This document shows positions 48,571 through 60,367 of a stretch of 64,000 nucleotides of DNA, in pieces. Below the pieces are notes generated by a model, which saw only the letters and a list, made by a program, of their open reading frames with translations, had not been told where the DNA came from and made no database searches. Each line of letters starts with the position of its first letter. The first letter of the stretch is position 1. The position numbers and the translations under genes were made by a program. Source of the stretch: Delphinus delphis (Eukaryota > Chordata > Mammalia > Artiodactyla > Delphinidae). The stretch covers positions 12,455,958 to 12,519,957 of the forward strand of contig NC_082694.2 in NCBI RefSeq assembly GCF_949987515.2. Direction: 5' to 3'.

Positions 48571-49977
48571 TGTCATACTTAAATGAGACAGTCATAATCA
48601 CGGTTATAAACTGATTTATCCAATTATTACCCAGTAAAAAGAACAGATTCTAATTGAAACTATGCAAAAAAATTTTATGATTATGAAAAAAGAGAACTCA
48701 GTAAGACACTTTGTATAATATTTAACCAATGTTACATTGTTCTGAGTGGTTTTGTAGATAAGAGTAATCAATGTATATCACTAATCATAACAGAATCATT
48801 ATTATGTTTTCCTTTACTTATTAACATAATCTATATTACAGTCTTTTATGGGATTGCTTTTTCTGAATTCTGAGGGGCCAGCTGGTACAAGATAACTATT
48901 TTTGAAATCTCATTACAGTTTGAACAAGTTTAGCAGTAAAACTGATGGCTAGAGATAAAGAAAAAAAACCTTTTTGATATGCTCATCAGAAATAGAATAT
49001 TATCCATAATTAAATCAAAGTAGGTTTGTATGGCTCCTGAATTAAGCAGTGCACTTTCATGCATTTGTCTGCTTCTGGACTAAAGTGTCTGCAATCCTAC
49101 CTCAGTCCTTAAGTACAGGTTGACAGCAGTTGGCAATGTCAGTTTATTCTGGAAAGCCTGGATCTACGGTACAGTCCTCAACTGCGGCTCGTTTGATGTT
49201 TCTTCTAGAAGACCAATTACTCTCGGGCAAGCTAGGACCCTTAAGAGGAGGTAATAGTTGGATTAACTCCGTCTATTTTGTTATGTGCCCTTTGTTGTAT
49301 GTAGTACTTGTTCAGGCAGGTTGCGGCTAGTTAGGGGCATAACTTTTCAGACTTAATCACACTTTATTGTTGCACACGGAGCTCTGCCTCACATCTTGAA
49401 CTGATTCATATTAATATTTGGGGGACCTCCCTAATTTTGTGGAGGAGAAAAGAGAGAGAAAGCCATGTTCTCCAAACTCTAGATTTCTCAGAAAGATTAG
49501 AAACTCGAAAAAAATCCAGAAACAATCATTCCCTGACCATCACATACTCCAGCTCCTTCATTCAGTTATCCAAACCAAGTAAGACCCTCTTAAAAGTGTC
49601 GACCCATTTGTTATCAATATATAAAACCAGTTTAAAATGTTTCCATCAGTCTTTGTATACATTTTCTCCCCTTACCAAAGGAATCAGAAAGATCTGTGTG
49701 CCTGCACTAGATTTTGCTAGATGAAACGTATAATAATAAGCTTTTATGATGTATCTGTCCCCCGAGATTGAGAAACAGAAGGACACAGAAAAAGTTATAG
49801 ACAAACAAGTGATTGTAAAAGATATACTGTATCTTGCTTTTGTGAGGAAGAGAGAAGGCTTTTTTTCCCTCTCTAAATTTTCACACATACAAAAGAACTA
49901 CAAGCTTAGGTTTTACAACTTCAGCTATTGGTCAAAAGGAAATACAGGACTCAAAAACTCACCAGCCCAGCAGTTCC

Positions 49978-49980
<3 letters not shown>
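48571..49980. other. Intergenic, no gene recognised
   Basis: About 1.4 kb with only short chance open frames. Confidence 0.5.

Positions 49981-49981
<1 letters not shown>

Positions 49982-50029
<48 letters not shown>
49982..50029 (+). repeat. (AC)n microsatellite
   Basis: About 23 uninterrupted AC units. It is likely polymorphic in length. Confidence 0.97.
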
Positions 50030-50030
<1 letters not shown>

Positions 50031-50399
50031 CACAATATTTTTCACAGAACTGCACCTCTAGAGGCAAGCAAACAAGCCAAACAGCGCAGAGGATGCCGGG
50101 AGCTAACAGAGTACCCAATACGAAGAGACAATTAAAAATTATTATCTATCAGATTGTCCATTATCAACCACCTGGCAGATCGCCAGATAGTCAGCCATTA
50201 CCAAGAACCTTCGAGAACCAGACCTCTGTAATTTCAGTAAGCTGCTCAGCAAATGGAATCTCATATTCACCATCTCCACTCCCCCACCAAACTATAAGAA
50301 CTAGAAACATCTTATTTCCAGAATGGTTTGGGGAAGAAAAGTGGAGTTCTTTATATGTACCATCTTAACTCTCCTAGAACTACAAAGGCAAAACATTTA

Positions 50400-50743
50400 A
50401 AAGATATATATTTTTTTAATTTAATCTTATTTTTGGCTGCACTGGGTCTTCGTTGCTGCGCGTGGGCTTTCTCTAGCTGCGGCAAGCAGGGGCTACTCTT
50501 CGTTGGGGTGCGTGGGCTTCTCATTGCGGTGGCTTCTCTTGTTGCGAAGCACAGGCTCTAGGTGCGTGGGCTTCAGTAGTTGTGGCACGCGGGCTCAGTA
50601 GTTGTGGTGCACAGGCTCAGTAGTTGTGGCGCACGGGCTTAGTTGCTCCGCGGCATGTGGGATCTTCCTGGACCAGGGCTCGAACCTGTGTCCCCAGCAT
50701 TGGCAGGCAGATTCTTAACCACTGCTTCACCAGGGGAGTCCCT
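50400..50743 (-). mobile_element. Long CHR-type SINE
   Basis: A minus-strand SINE of about 340 bp with 10-bp duplication AAAACATTTA (50,390-50,399 and 50,744-50,753). Confidence 0.94.
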
Positions 50744-51127
50744 AAAACATTTATACTATTAGTATTTTTGTTCCAGAAGCTAAATGGAGTTGCTTGCAAG
50801 CATTAGTTCAGTTTCACATTAAATTACAAAATCTAGATCTCTGTGCTTCTGGTATGTTCTTTAGCAGCTGAATAGAGATTCCTACTTCCACCATCTCAAT
50901 CTCCCCCAATCTTCAGGTGTTGGACACACATTTCCAGTAGAGTTTTACGCTGATTTGAGACTCTGCTAAATACCATCTCAGTGCCTTGGGGAACTCTGTC
51001 TAGATATTTGCACATCCCAGATGTTTGGCATGGTGAAGGGTATCCAAAAGCTGCAAGGGCTAGACACTGGTCCTTCCAGTTTGTCATTCACCCCTCCCAA
51101 CAGTCTCTTACATGCTCCAATACTAGC

Positions 51128-51656
51128 ACTGTTGACCCTTAAACAACACAGGTTTGAACTTCGAGAGTCCACTTACACTCAGATTTTTCTCAGTAAATAT
51201 GGTACCTGTATGTAAGTATGTATTTCTTTTTCACATTATCTATTTATGTTAGATGTCTAATTTAGTCGTATGTATAGCACCTACAGTGTTTTGTATCATA
51301 TAAGACTGTTTAATATTGATGTGGGTATTGACAGACAGACAATGCAGCCTGTAAACATTTGATGTAAACCTACAGTGAATACAGTACAGTACTGGAAATG
51401 TATTTTCTCTTCCCTAAGACTTTCTTAATAACTTGTTTTCTTTAGCTCATTTTATTATAGTATATAATATAGTATTTAATATATATAACATCCAAATTAT
51501 GCAGTACTCGACTGTTTATGTTATTGGTGAGGCTTCCAATCAACAGAAGGCTATTAGTAGTTAAGTTTGGGGGGAGTCAAAAGTTATATGCGGATTTTCA
51601 ACTGAGTGGGGTGGTCGGTGCCCTTAATCCCCGAGTTGTTCGGGGGTCACCTTATA
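51128..51656 (+). mobile_element. Tigger (pogo/Tc1-mariner) non-autonomous DNA transposon
   Basis: Inverted ends 'ttgacccttaaacaac' and (reverse complement) 'gtgacccccgaacaac' enclose text typical of Tigger2-like elements ('cagattttt', 'ggcttccaatcaacagaagg', 'gtcaaaagttatatgcggat'). No transposase frame remains. Confidence 0.8.
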
Positions 51657-52489
51657 CTTCCCATACGTTGCTGACCATGGCGATTTGAGCATTTTAAACA
51701 CAATCTGAATCCCCCCTTCCCACACACATACACACACCCACTGCAAATACATGAGCTGCATAATTTTCAATCTACTGTTCGGCACATGGAGTGAGGTGTT
51801 TTACATGTTCCATAATCACCTGCCAACAAATTCAAGAACTGGGCACCCGGCCTCTAGTATGTAGGTCAGTGTGCTGGCTGCAGGCAGTGTCCACCAGAGC
51901 TCGCTCAGCCCCATCACAACTTACAAGTGCCAGACAATGGAACTTCCGGTGTGTTTTTTAGCATGATGAAAACATACACCATCTCATTATTATAAAGTTG
52001 TAACACTTAGATATTTGAGCTTCTCTTACTTTTGCCAGGACACCTAATGGTTTCTCTAACATGGACAATGTCACTTTTCCCCGACAAACTACAAAAGCCC
52101 AACAGCTGTCCTTGTATCCAGGGAGGGGCATCTTTAATCAGCACCATGTTTTTTCTGAGCCTGACAATTTTACTTCCAGTAAGTTTTTTTGGGTTTTTTT
52201 TTGCCTATGGAATGGATTTTCATGCTAAAGTGTCCCCAGAACTACAAAAGGAAACACTTTTATTCCACCATCATGTTCACTGTGCTGAATGGAAATTTTA
52301 CTTGTATCACTTTGCAATGACTGTGGAAGCCATTGTGCTGGGAGGGCCTGGAATTAGCCTGAGCTATTTTGCTAAAGTTCCTGCATGGCCCTGGCTCCTG
52401 GTCAGGGCACGAAGCATACTGATTAGTAATGTTGCTTTGTGGGTTCGAGGAGGTTCGGGGAGATTTGTCCCAGCTCGTCAGTGCTGTTT

Positions 52490-52740
52490 ATTGAAAACAG
52501 TGAGATACAAGGACCTACTGTACAGCACAAGGAACTATACTCAATATCCTGTGATGACCTATAATGGAAAAAAATCTGAAAAAGAATTTAAAAACATATA
52601 TATATACACACACACATATATATGTATAACTGAATCACTTTGCTGTATACTTGAAAATTATTTAATAATTATTAAAATTATTTAATAATTATTTAATAAT
52701 TTGTAAATTATACTTCATGAAAAATAAATTAAAAAAATAA
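52490..52740 (+). mobile_element. L1 3'-end fragment
   Basis: The text 'ggacctactgtacagcacaa' and 'actgaatcactttgctgtat', with (TA)n/(CA)n and A-rich repeats, is a 5'-truncated L1 3' UTR. Confidence 0.85.
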
Positions 52741-53430
52741 AATGAAACAAAGCAAACTAAACAAAAATCAGAGAGATAGAGGATTTGTATGTAGTCTCAG
52801 TGAGACCACCTAGAGGGGTCTGCTATTGAAGCTGGTTATGCCTCAGGAATGTGCCTAGGGGACCCATGAAACATAAAGATCTCCAGCTACGCCTCTATTT
52901 TGGTATTGAGGTATTCCAGGTGATTCTTGATCCAAGATAGGAAATGCATCCAGCCACATGTCTTACAGAAGCGCGGACAAAGGATCCTGTACCTAGCCTC
53001 TCTGGGGCCCTTACAATGAAACAACCACTAAGTGTGATGCGTATTAACTTTACTGCTGTTGCTATATTGTAGCCTCTTCCCGTTTCAAACTGTAGAATTT
53101 GAATCCGGTGAGTCTTCATTAGCAGCGGATTCCTGTTTAACTGCCAATCAGTTATACAAGCAGCTGTTCACTTGTATTCAATTCGACATTCCTAATGGAT
53201 TACCTTACCTGCAGCATGGTCCCCCAAGAGCTATACACCTGTACTCTGAGCATCTCGTTCAGCACACTGAATGGAGAGTCTTCTGTGCACCACCTACAAG
53301 AAACCACAAGAGGCTTGTGCTTCCCTTAAGATTTGGGGTGCTCTGAGTTGACTCTCTTACAGGGCACCATCCCAGTTCCCCAGCAAACTTCAAGAACTTG
53401 GTACTTACATGGATTTCCAACACGTTGCTC

Positions 53431-54254
53431 AGCACACAACATGGGGGACAAGAGGTCAAGAGACTTGGACTCTGTGGTGTTGGAATGTCATTCATACAGG
53501 ACTGAAACCACCAAGAATTATGACAGGGATTTTGTGAAAGGAGTGACCGTGATGCAAGTACTGAAATCTTCAAGGAATGAGAGGGAGGGACCGAGGGGTC
53601 TGTAGTGACCGCAGCAAGCAGGTCTGATGATATGAGATTCAAAGTTGGAGACTCTGGAGAGAGGGGCAGAGAACAATCTTTCAGGCAGCAAGGAGAACAC
53701 CACCTCCGGGCGCAGGGGAAGGAAGGAATGTGAGTGCAGGAGGCATGGTTCAGCAAAGGGAAACCAGGGTGTTGCGGTGGGAGGACCATGGAATGGCTGC
53801 TGGGCGGGTGAGAAGCAAAGTGGTCCTTGACTGGCATTTGGCCCATGAGATAGTAGCTCCCTGATGGAGGTGCTGTGCTTTGGCTCAGTGACACATTCCA
53901 GGGGTTGGTCTTACACCTGGAATTGAGCACATGCTGTCAACTTCTGTGGAATCATAAATGAATGAATGGCTCTCTGGCACTGAAACCAGGATGAGATTGT
54001 TTCTTGGCAATCTGTCATTCATAGAATACCGTGAGGCTAAGCCCGATCCCTAAATTTTAGGCAATCTGCACTATGTTAAAATGGATGGGAGGAGGCCAGC
54101 TCTGAATTGGGGGTCCACGTGCTGGACTGGATGCAGGAGTGGGAAGTCAATTACAGGCCCCAGCTGGAGACAAGGCTGAAAGGGGCAAGGGGAATGTGTA
54201 TGTGGGTGGGTAGGACAACAAAGGGAGAGGATATGGGTTTAGAATAGGGTCATT
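53431..54254. other. Intergenic, no gene recognised
   Basis: About 820 bp. A 223-codon minus-strand open frame (53,259-53,930) has no recognisable domain and overlaps the tandem repeat region, so it was not called. Confidence 0.5.
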
Positions 54255-54875
54255 GATCCAGCAATCCCACTCTTGGGCATATGTCCAGACAAAACTGTAA
54301 TTCATAATGATACATGCAGCCCTACGTTCATAGGAACACTATTTACAATAGCCAAGACAAAGAAACAACCTAAACGACCACTGACAGCTGAATGGATAAA
54401 GAAGATGTGGTATATATATACAATGGAATATTACTCAGCCATTAAAAAGAATGAAATAATGCCATTTGTAGGAACAAGGATGAATCTAGAGATTATCATA
54501 CTAAGCGAAGTAAGTCAGAAAGAGAAGGACAAATACCATATCACTTATATGTGAAATCTAACATATGACACAAATGAACATATCTATGAAACATATAGAA
54601 CAGACTTGTGGTTGCCGAGGCAGGGTGGGGGGTGGGAGAGGGAAGGATTGGGAGTTTGGGAATTAACAGATGCGAACTATCATATATAGGATGGATAAAC
54701 AACAAGGTCCTACTGTATAGCACAGGGAACTATATTCAATATCCTGTGATAAACCATAATGGAAAAGATATATATATATATATATATGTATGTATAACTG
54801 AGTCACTTTGCTGTACAGCAGAAATTAACACAACATTGTAAATCAACTATATTTTAATAAAATTAAAAAAAATAG
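54255..54875 (+). mobile_element. 5'-truncated L1 with target duplication
   Basis: This holds the last roughly 620 bp of an L1. It begins 'tccagcaatcccactcttgg', runs through IKKMWYIYTMEYYSAIKKNE of ORF2 and a 3' UTR with (TA)n, and ends in an A-run. The flanks AATAGGGTCATTGA and AATAGGGCCATTGA are a 14-bp duplication with one difference. Confidence 0.93.
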
Positions 54876-55770
54876 GGCCATTGAGAACTAACTCTTTACC
54901 TCTTTCATGTGTAGGCTGGCATGCTCCTCTGGGGACTTCAGTTGTTAGTCTTAAATCCCGTCACTGATATGTTGAACATGCTTGAGGCATGCATCGTGAT
55001 CACGATACCACTTGAGACACAGCCCTGCTACACTTGAGTCGGTGGGGGTGGACTTTCCCAGCCCCCGGATGAACGCTGCTATAGCTCCTTGACTTTCCCT
55101 CCTTTTCTTATGTAATAAAAGTAGGGGCTCCACCTCGTAACATGTGGAGTCTTAGCAGATATAGAAGACAGCGTGGGCACCGAAGTATGGGTTCTGGGTT
55201 GGTGTCGCCCAGCTAAAGTTGCACAAATTAGCCTTTGGGGGCAGACATCCTATAAGGATGGAAATAGTTGTGTAATATGGGGTCTGGTTTTTCTTTTAAA
55301 CCCACATTTCCTGTCATCTATTTTGATGACTTGAATAATTAGGACATTAACTTGCAATAACATTTAGATGCATGGCAAGTATGAAAAATGAATACAATAG
55401 AGTTGATATCCCACATTTTAGCTGAGCTTTGTTCTTCGTGAAAGTTTTAAAAGGTTGCTGCAAATCCTTTGACCCTTCCATCATCAGGAGGTGGGAGCTA
55501 CGGCTCTTCCGCATGAGAGTGGGGTTGTGACTGCGTCCACCAAGAGAGTCCGGTGTAGTGGAGTGGGGTGACCTCTGGGCTGGGTCATGAAAGGCCATGC
55601 AGCTTCTACCTTGTTCACTGGAATGAATGTTCACTCTTGGAGCCCTGAGCCTCCATGTAAGACTTCCAGCTACACCAAGGCCACCATGGAGAAGCCTTGT
55701 TCAGGTGCTCTGGTCTGCAGCCCTGGTCTTTTGAGTCATCCCAGTGTAAGTGCTAGCTATGTGAGGAAAC
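54876..55770. other. Intergenic, mostly unassigned
   Basis: At about 55,465-55,710 there is an old interspersed-repeat-like segment ('cctttgacccttccatcatc', 'gagccctgagcctccatgta') whose family I cannot name. No gene was seen. Confidence 0.45.
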
Positions 55771-55775
55771 AGACC

Positions 55776-55975
55776 TTTAGATCAGGGGTTGGCCGACTTC
55801 TGTAAAGGGCCAGATCGTGTGGCTTCGTGGGCCCTCTGATCTCTGTCACAAGTACTCAGCTCTGCTATTACAGCACACAAGCAGTCATAGACAACACACA
55901 GTGAATGGCTGTGTTCCAATAATGCTTATTTGCAAACACAGACGATAGGCCCACACGCTACAGTTCGCTGACCCC
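55776..55975 (+). mobile_element. hAT-Charlie non-autonomous element
   Basis: The ends are 'caggggttggccgacttctg' and (complementary) 'ttcgctgacccctg', and the middle has 'gtaaagggccagatcgtgtg' and 'gctgtgttccaataatgctt'. It is about 200 bp, MER20-like in length, but the subfamily was not checked. Confidence 0.75.
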
Positions 55976-57239
55976 TGTTTCCGATCATTCTAGTCCCCAG
56001 TCATTGAGCCTAACATCCCAGCAGAGATGGAAGAGGAAAGACAAACCATCTTCCTTGTGCCCCATCTAAATCTCTGACCCACAGAATCTGTGAAGCTAGT
56101 ACAGTGGCTGCTGTTTACCCCCACTGCGTTTGGGGTTGTATATCACACAGGAATAAATAATTAGACAGTTTTATACTAGGTGGGCCTCATCAGGAACGTG
56201 AGACTTAGCAAAGACCTGAAGGAGGAGCATTAACCAAGAGGGGGTGAGTCTGGGGGAAGAGCATTCCAGGCAGAGGGAACAGTCGATGCAAAACCCCACG
56301 GTGGAAGGGAGCCTGGTGTATATGAGCAGCAGCAAGGACACCGCAGGAGAACAAGGGCTCTGCTGAGATGGCCTGGCGACCTTGCACATCTCCACATAGG
56401 CATGCAGGCGAGCCTTGAACGCAGTCTTACCCAGGTCTTGGGGGACTGTCCCGTGCTTCCTCCTGCGGCAGGGGGAGGTGAGCCTGGTGAGCAGCTGTTG
56501 CAGGCAGTTTCATGTCTCTCTCTCAAGGCATGCCTGTTTCTCTTCCTTCTCCAGACTTTCAGTTGAGCAAGGTGTTTCCATGCCTTCCCTCCATGCCTCT
56601 CCCTGCCCCCAAGGACACAGCAGCAGCCACCTGTGAAAGTCTATGAAACTGTACTTTAGAGTTGGCTGCTCAGCAGCAAAGCCACCCACTCCTCAGGTCT
56701 GTTCATCTGGCCCCTCGGGCTTGGTGTCATCCTATGGGACAAGGGACGCCAGAAGCTGACATCGTGCTGACTGCTTTTGCTGGCAGTGCAAGTGATAACC
56801 GATTTAAATCCATGTGGGCTGGTTGCCTCCTTACAGCCAAATCTAGCCCAAGTGACCAGCCTAGGGGTCAGGGACTGCTGGACCACAAAGCAGCATAAAT
56901 GGAGGTGGAGTATGCAGATGAAGTCAGAGAAGAAAAGGGACCAGGTCGTGCAGGACTGTGGCTCCTATGCAGAGAGAAAGTGGGAACCACTGTCCAGTTT
57001 TGAGCAGAGGAATGGCTCATGTTGTCAAAGGATCGCATTAACACACATAAATTCTAAAAATGTTTCCTTAAAGTATATATATACATATATATGTAAGTTA
57101 TTGTTGCGATTATTAGTAAAAGTGGCTGACATTTCTTTCACGGTTAACTTTCTCTGCGTCTGCCTTCCTGGCTCCTCCACACTTTGTCGTTTGGGGGCTG
57201 CCTCCTTCCACTCACGCTCTGCACTTTTTCATTGACGTT
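55976..57239. other. Intergenic, upstream of MERTK
   Basis: Two pieces of one old repeat may be present at about 56,165-56,350 ('gaagagcattccaggcagag') and 56,885-57,030 ('ccagttttgagcagaggaat'). Family not assigned. No gene was seen. Confidence 0.45.
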
Positions 57240-58640
57240 CGTCTCCCTCCGTGAGCATCACCTCTCTTGGACTCGGGGGCACAGCGAAGAGTTCTTCTCC
57301 AGGAGGCGATGAGCTCCTCGACGCCGAGGCTGGTCTCACCCCTTTGGCCGGGTACCCAGGGGGCGCTCGGGCGGGAGCGGATGCATGTGGCGCTCAGCAG
57401 GGAGCGCCGCCACGGTGGCCTTGGCCTCTGGGAGCGTTGCTGTCTGGGTTTTGTGTTCGCAGAGCCGAGACTGCGGGACTACCGCAGTCCCCAAGCTGCA
57501 GGCGCCTAGTCTTACGTCTGGTGGGGCGGCCTCCGCTCCCCCTCGCCCAACCCAGTCTCCTCCCTCTGTCCCTCCCACCTGCACGTGTTGAACGTCGAGA
57601 CAGCCCAGAGCCAGGGCCCCTTTCTCCTCCCCACCTCCGGCTGCCCCTCCCCTTTATGGTCCCCACCTCCCTCCCCTCTCTTCAGCCCCCGCGCCCCCAT
57701 CCCGGTCTGCCCAGGCTCGACCCGAGGCCCGCCTCTGCCCGCCTCTGCCCGCCTCTCCCCGCCCCTCCGGTCCAGCCCCGTCCCTTCCTCCCCCTCCGCG
57801 GCTCTCCTCTCCCGGCCTCCTTCCCGCCCCCTCCCCTCCCCGACTGGCTGGGTCCGCTCGGACTTGGCCCGCGTCCCGCCCCCTCCAGCCCTCGGCGCCA
57901 CCCTCAGCGGCTCGGCTCCGCCACTTCGGCGCTGGCTCCCGGGGCCGCCGGGAGTGGGCTGCTTCGCGGGCGCGCTTGGCCGGCGACGCGGCAGGTTCTG
58001 GACGTCTATCTGTCCGTCGGTCCGCAGAGAATATCCAGTTCCGCGGCCCCGGGATGGGGCGGGCCCTGCTGCCGCTCCTGCCGTGGCTCTTCCTCCCCGC
58101 GCTGTGGAGGGGAGGTGAGTGCAAGGGGCCGGGGGCCGGGCGCGGGGGGCCGGGAGCTCGCCGACTCGGGCGCACCCAGCAGCTGGCAAGTTTGCAGACA
58201 CCTCCCCCCGCCCCAGCGGTGCCGGGTGCTCCCACCGACGCACTGTCCCGGCACCCAGGCTGGGTCGAGGGCGCGCGTCCCGGTGGAGCCGGGGAGGGGT
58301 GGGCGCCGAGGGCTCCCCTTAACCTCCAAGAGGGAAACAGAGCTCGGCCGGGCGCGCTGCAAGTCCTGAAATTTTCGGCAGAGGGGAATGCGCCGAAAAC
58401 TTTTCCCTGGACATGGTTGCGTGGTTGGACCCAGGCTCTGGCGGGAGTTGTGGGAGCCGCAGACCCCATCATCCCCCGAGGGGCCGGAGACCAGCAGGCT
58501 GCGGGAGTTGGGGTCGCAATCCCGGTGCTAAGATCCCCCAAGGCCCAGAGTGCGACCGGGAGGGACTGTGGTCCGGCTGCTCCCCCCGGGCCCTCATGGG
58601 CAACATTAGCAGGGACACCCTGGGAGCGTGGGGACCCCGG
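57240..58640 (+). promoter_or_regulatory. MERTK: MERTK CpG-island promoter
   Basis: About 1.4 kb of very GC-rich, CpG-dense sequence surrounds MERTK exon 1. The plus strand from about 57,600 to 57,880 is strongly C/T-rich, with several CCGCCCC Sp1-type boxes (near 57,760, 57,825 and 57,872) and no TATA box. That agrees with the reported Sp1-dependent, TATA-less MERTK promoter. The transcription start lies somewhere upstream of 58,054 and cannot be fixed from sequence. Confidence 0.85.
58054..58114 (+). CDS. MERTK: MERTK exon 1, coding part (signal peptide)
   Basis: MERTK is a single-pass TAM-family receptor tyrosine kinase. It binds GAS6 and PROS1 and drives engulfment of apoptotic cells and photoreceptor outer segments. 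The 61 coding bases begin MGRALLPLLPWLFLPALWRG, a hydrophobic signal peptide close to the human MERTK leader, and end in phase 1 at a strong donor GGAG|GTGAGT. The length equals the human exon 1 coding length as I remember it. The ATG has purine at -3 and G at +4. Only this exon is in the window; the immunoglobulin, fibronectin and kinase exons lie to the right. ANAPC1 in divergent orientation upstream gives independent support. Confidence 0.92.
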
Positions 58641-58749
58641 AAAAATGGGAAGCATTCTTTTCACCCCTGTTACTGCTGAACCGAATCTAACGTGCTTGGT
58701 CAGCGTCTAGGTTTATCTCGACTCTGCCAGGCATTCCAGTATAAATACT

Positions 58750-58777
58750 CTTACCCATCCAGTACTGGATGGGTAAG
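58750..58777 (+). repeat. 28-bp perfect palindrome
   Basis: The 14 bases CTTACCCATCCAGT are followed directly by their exact reverse complement, with no spacer. It is in MERTK intron 1, about 640 bp after exon 1. Confidence 0.98.
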
Positions 58778-60349
58778 TGGTGGCAAGGGAGGGCAGGTCC
58801 CATTCTGCATCAGCAGCTTGTTTGGAGGGTAAGTGATTAACGGGTTAGAAGTTTAATCGCTGATGCATTGCTTAAGGAAGCTGGAAGAAATTTAACCAGG
58901 CTTTATACTGAATGAACACATCTCAGGCATTTTCCCTAAACTAAAAGGTTTAGCTTTCACCTATTATAGTCAAAGATGTTTTTTAAGAATACCTGGGAAG
59001 TTCAATTTATAGTTAAACAATTTACTTCAGATTTTTTCCCCGTGAAGTTTTCATTGGAAAGCTCAGTTGCTCAAATAAGAAATTCTTAAGCAGTGCACAC
59101 ATTAAATTACATAGACAATTTATAATTTGGGGCAACATAGCAATTTGAAGCAAACATCCGAAACATAAACCAAGCAAAGAATTAAAGCAATTCTGTTCTT
59201 TACCCCCAGCCCTCCACTAAACCCTCAAAAATTCCTCAGCATTACTACCAGATCCTTTTTCATAATCTGCTGCAAATCTGTTATATTTTGCTACTAGGGA
59301 AGGCTGGCCATTAATGGTAATCTTGGACATAGTGAATGTGGTGAAAATTATGGGAAAAGTAATAGAAACAGTAGTTTTGGTGGAAGACATTTTTTAAATG
59401 GCTGTTTTTCTAATTTTTTTAAAAAGCTGTAATAAAGAAACTTTTGTAGCCAATAATCAGTTTAGGCAGATAATCATAAAAGGTCTGTTAAAATCCACCC
59501 AGCGGGAAGAACGAAAAGTTTCTCCAGTGTTTCTTTCCCTACCTTTTGCTTTTCATCTCGAATTTATCTGTGAGATGTCTGGCAGTGTTACATTTTACCT
59601 TGTGAAAAGCTGGAAGAATGGGCTTCTCACTGGCCAAATTAGGGCAGAAGTAAGAGTGCTGTAGGAAGAGATTAAAAATGGTTATTGGACCCCTCGTCTA
59701 GGTTTACGATTTTCATATTGCATGTTGTGGTTTCAGTGGTTTGCTCACCAGGCAGCAGAGGGGAGAGAGAGAGACAGGGTGTGAATGTGTGTTTAGACTC
59801 TACACTGTAGAGGAATGGATAATTACAATTTACGCATCACTTTCACCCTGGAATCCTCCCTACCGCTCACCCCCACCCCATACACACAAACACCCTCCCA
59901 CAAAGACAAACACACACAGAACTGAAACTGCTGAACCAGGGGTGTTTCTGGGCTCACCAATCTTTCCTTTCTGTTCCGTCTCTGATGGGGGTGCCAGTGA
60001 GCAACAAATCAAGCAAAGGGTAGCTCTAGAGGGCCCAGGAGAAGCTAGAGGACAAGAAATACAGAGGTGGATAGAAGCGAAGGCATTGCAAGGACCTAGC
60101 CGTTGCCCCGAAACTCAGCCCTTAGAACTAATTGGGCTTTTAAAACTCTTCAGTGTTAGCATTTCTCTCCCAAACTGAAGCTGTCACCACGTTACAATAT
60201 ATTGTCAACATTTTCCCAGAAAGGACTTTAAGGTGTCTAGTTGCTTATGGGCTTTGTATCAATGGACTCAAATGCTTTGTGGAAGTAAGCAGGGCACGTT
60301 TCAAAACTAAGTAATTTTTCAAAACTTATTCTGATCCACTTCCTTAAAG

Positions 60350-60367
60350 TTAGGGTTAGGGTTAGGG
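60350..60367 (+). repeat. Interstitial (TTAGGG)3
   Basis: Three perfect vertebrate telomere units sit in MERTK intron 1, flanked by ordinary sequence. Confidence 0.95.

Larger units (their letters stand above)
50185..53430 (+). repeat. Decayed short-period tandem repeat (candidate)
   Basis: A phrase like 'cccaacaaactacaagaact', followed by 'cacttgtattccag' and 'gctcagcacactgaatggag' with 'ttacatgtaccatctca', recurs many times. Clear instances are at about 50,213, 50,290, 50,378, 50,824, 50,913, 51,050, 51,830, 52,085, 52,235, 53,220 and 53,385. Spacing between good neighbours is about 80-95 bp where no transposon intervenes. A SINE, a Tigger element and an L1 3' end have landed in it. Family unknown to me; alignment was by eye. 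Confidence 0.45.

Noticed and set aside
49982..50029. CRISPR-like or structured repeat array
   Set aside because: It is a plain (AC)n microsatellite. No spacer-repeat pattern exists anywhere in the window.
52032..52685. 217-codon open frame with hydrophobic stretches
   Set aside because: It runs from decayed tandem-repeat text straight into an L1 3' UTR. The C-terminal part is L1 non-coding sequence, so the frame is a chance fusion.
53259..53930. 223-codon minus-strand open frame
   Set aside because: No family was recognised, there are no splice or promoter signals, and it overlaps the decayed tandem repeat. Too weak to call.
57251..58664. Long open frames on both strands across the MERTK CpG island (372 and 336 codons)
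   Set aside because: GC-rich DNA has few stop codons. The translations are low-complexity Pro/Arg/Gly text with no domain, and they overlap each other and the real MERTK exon in other frames.
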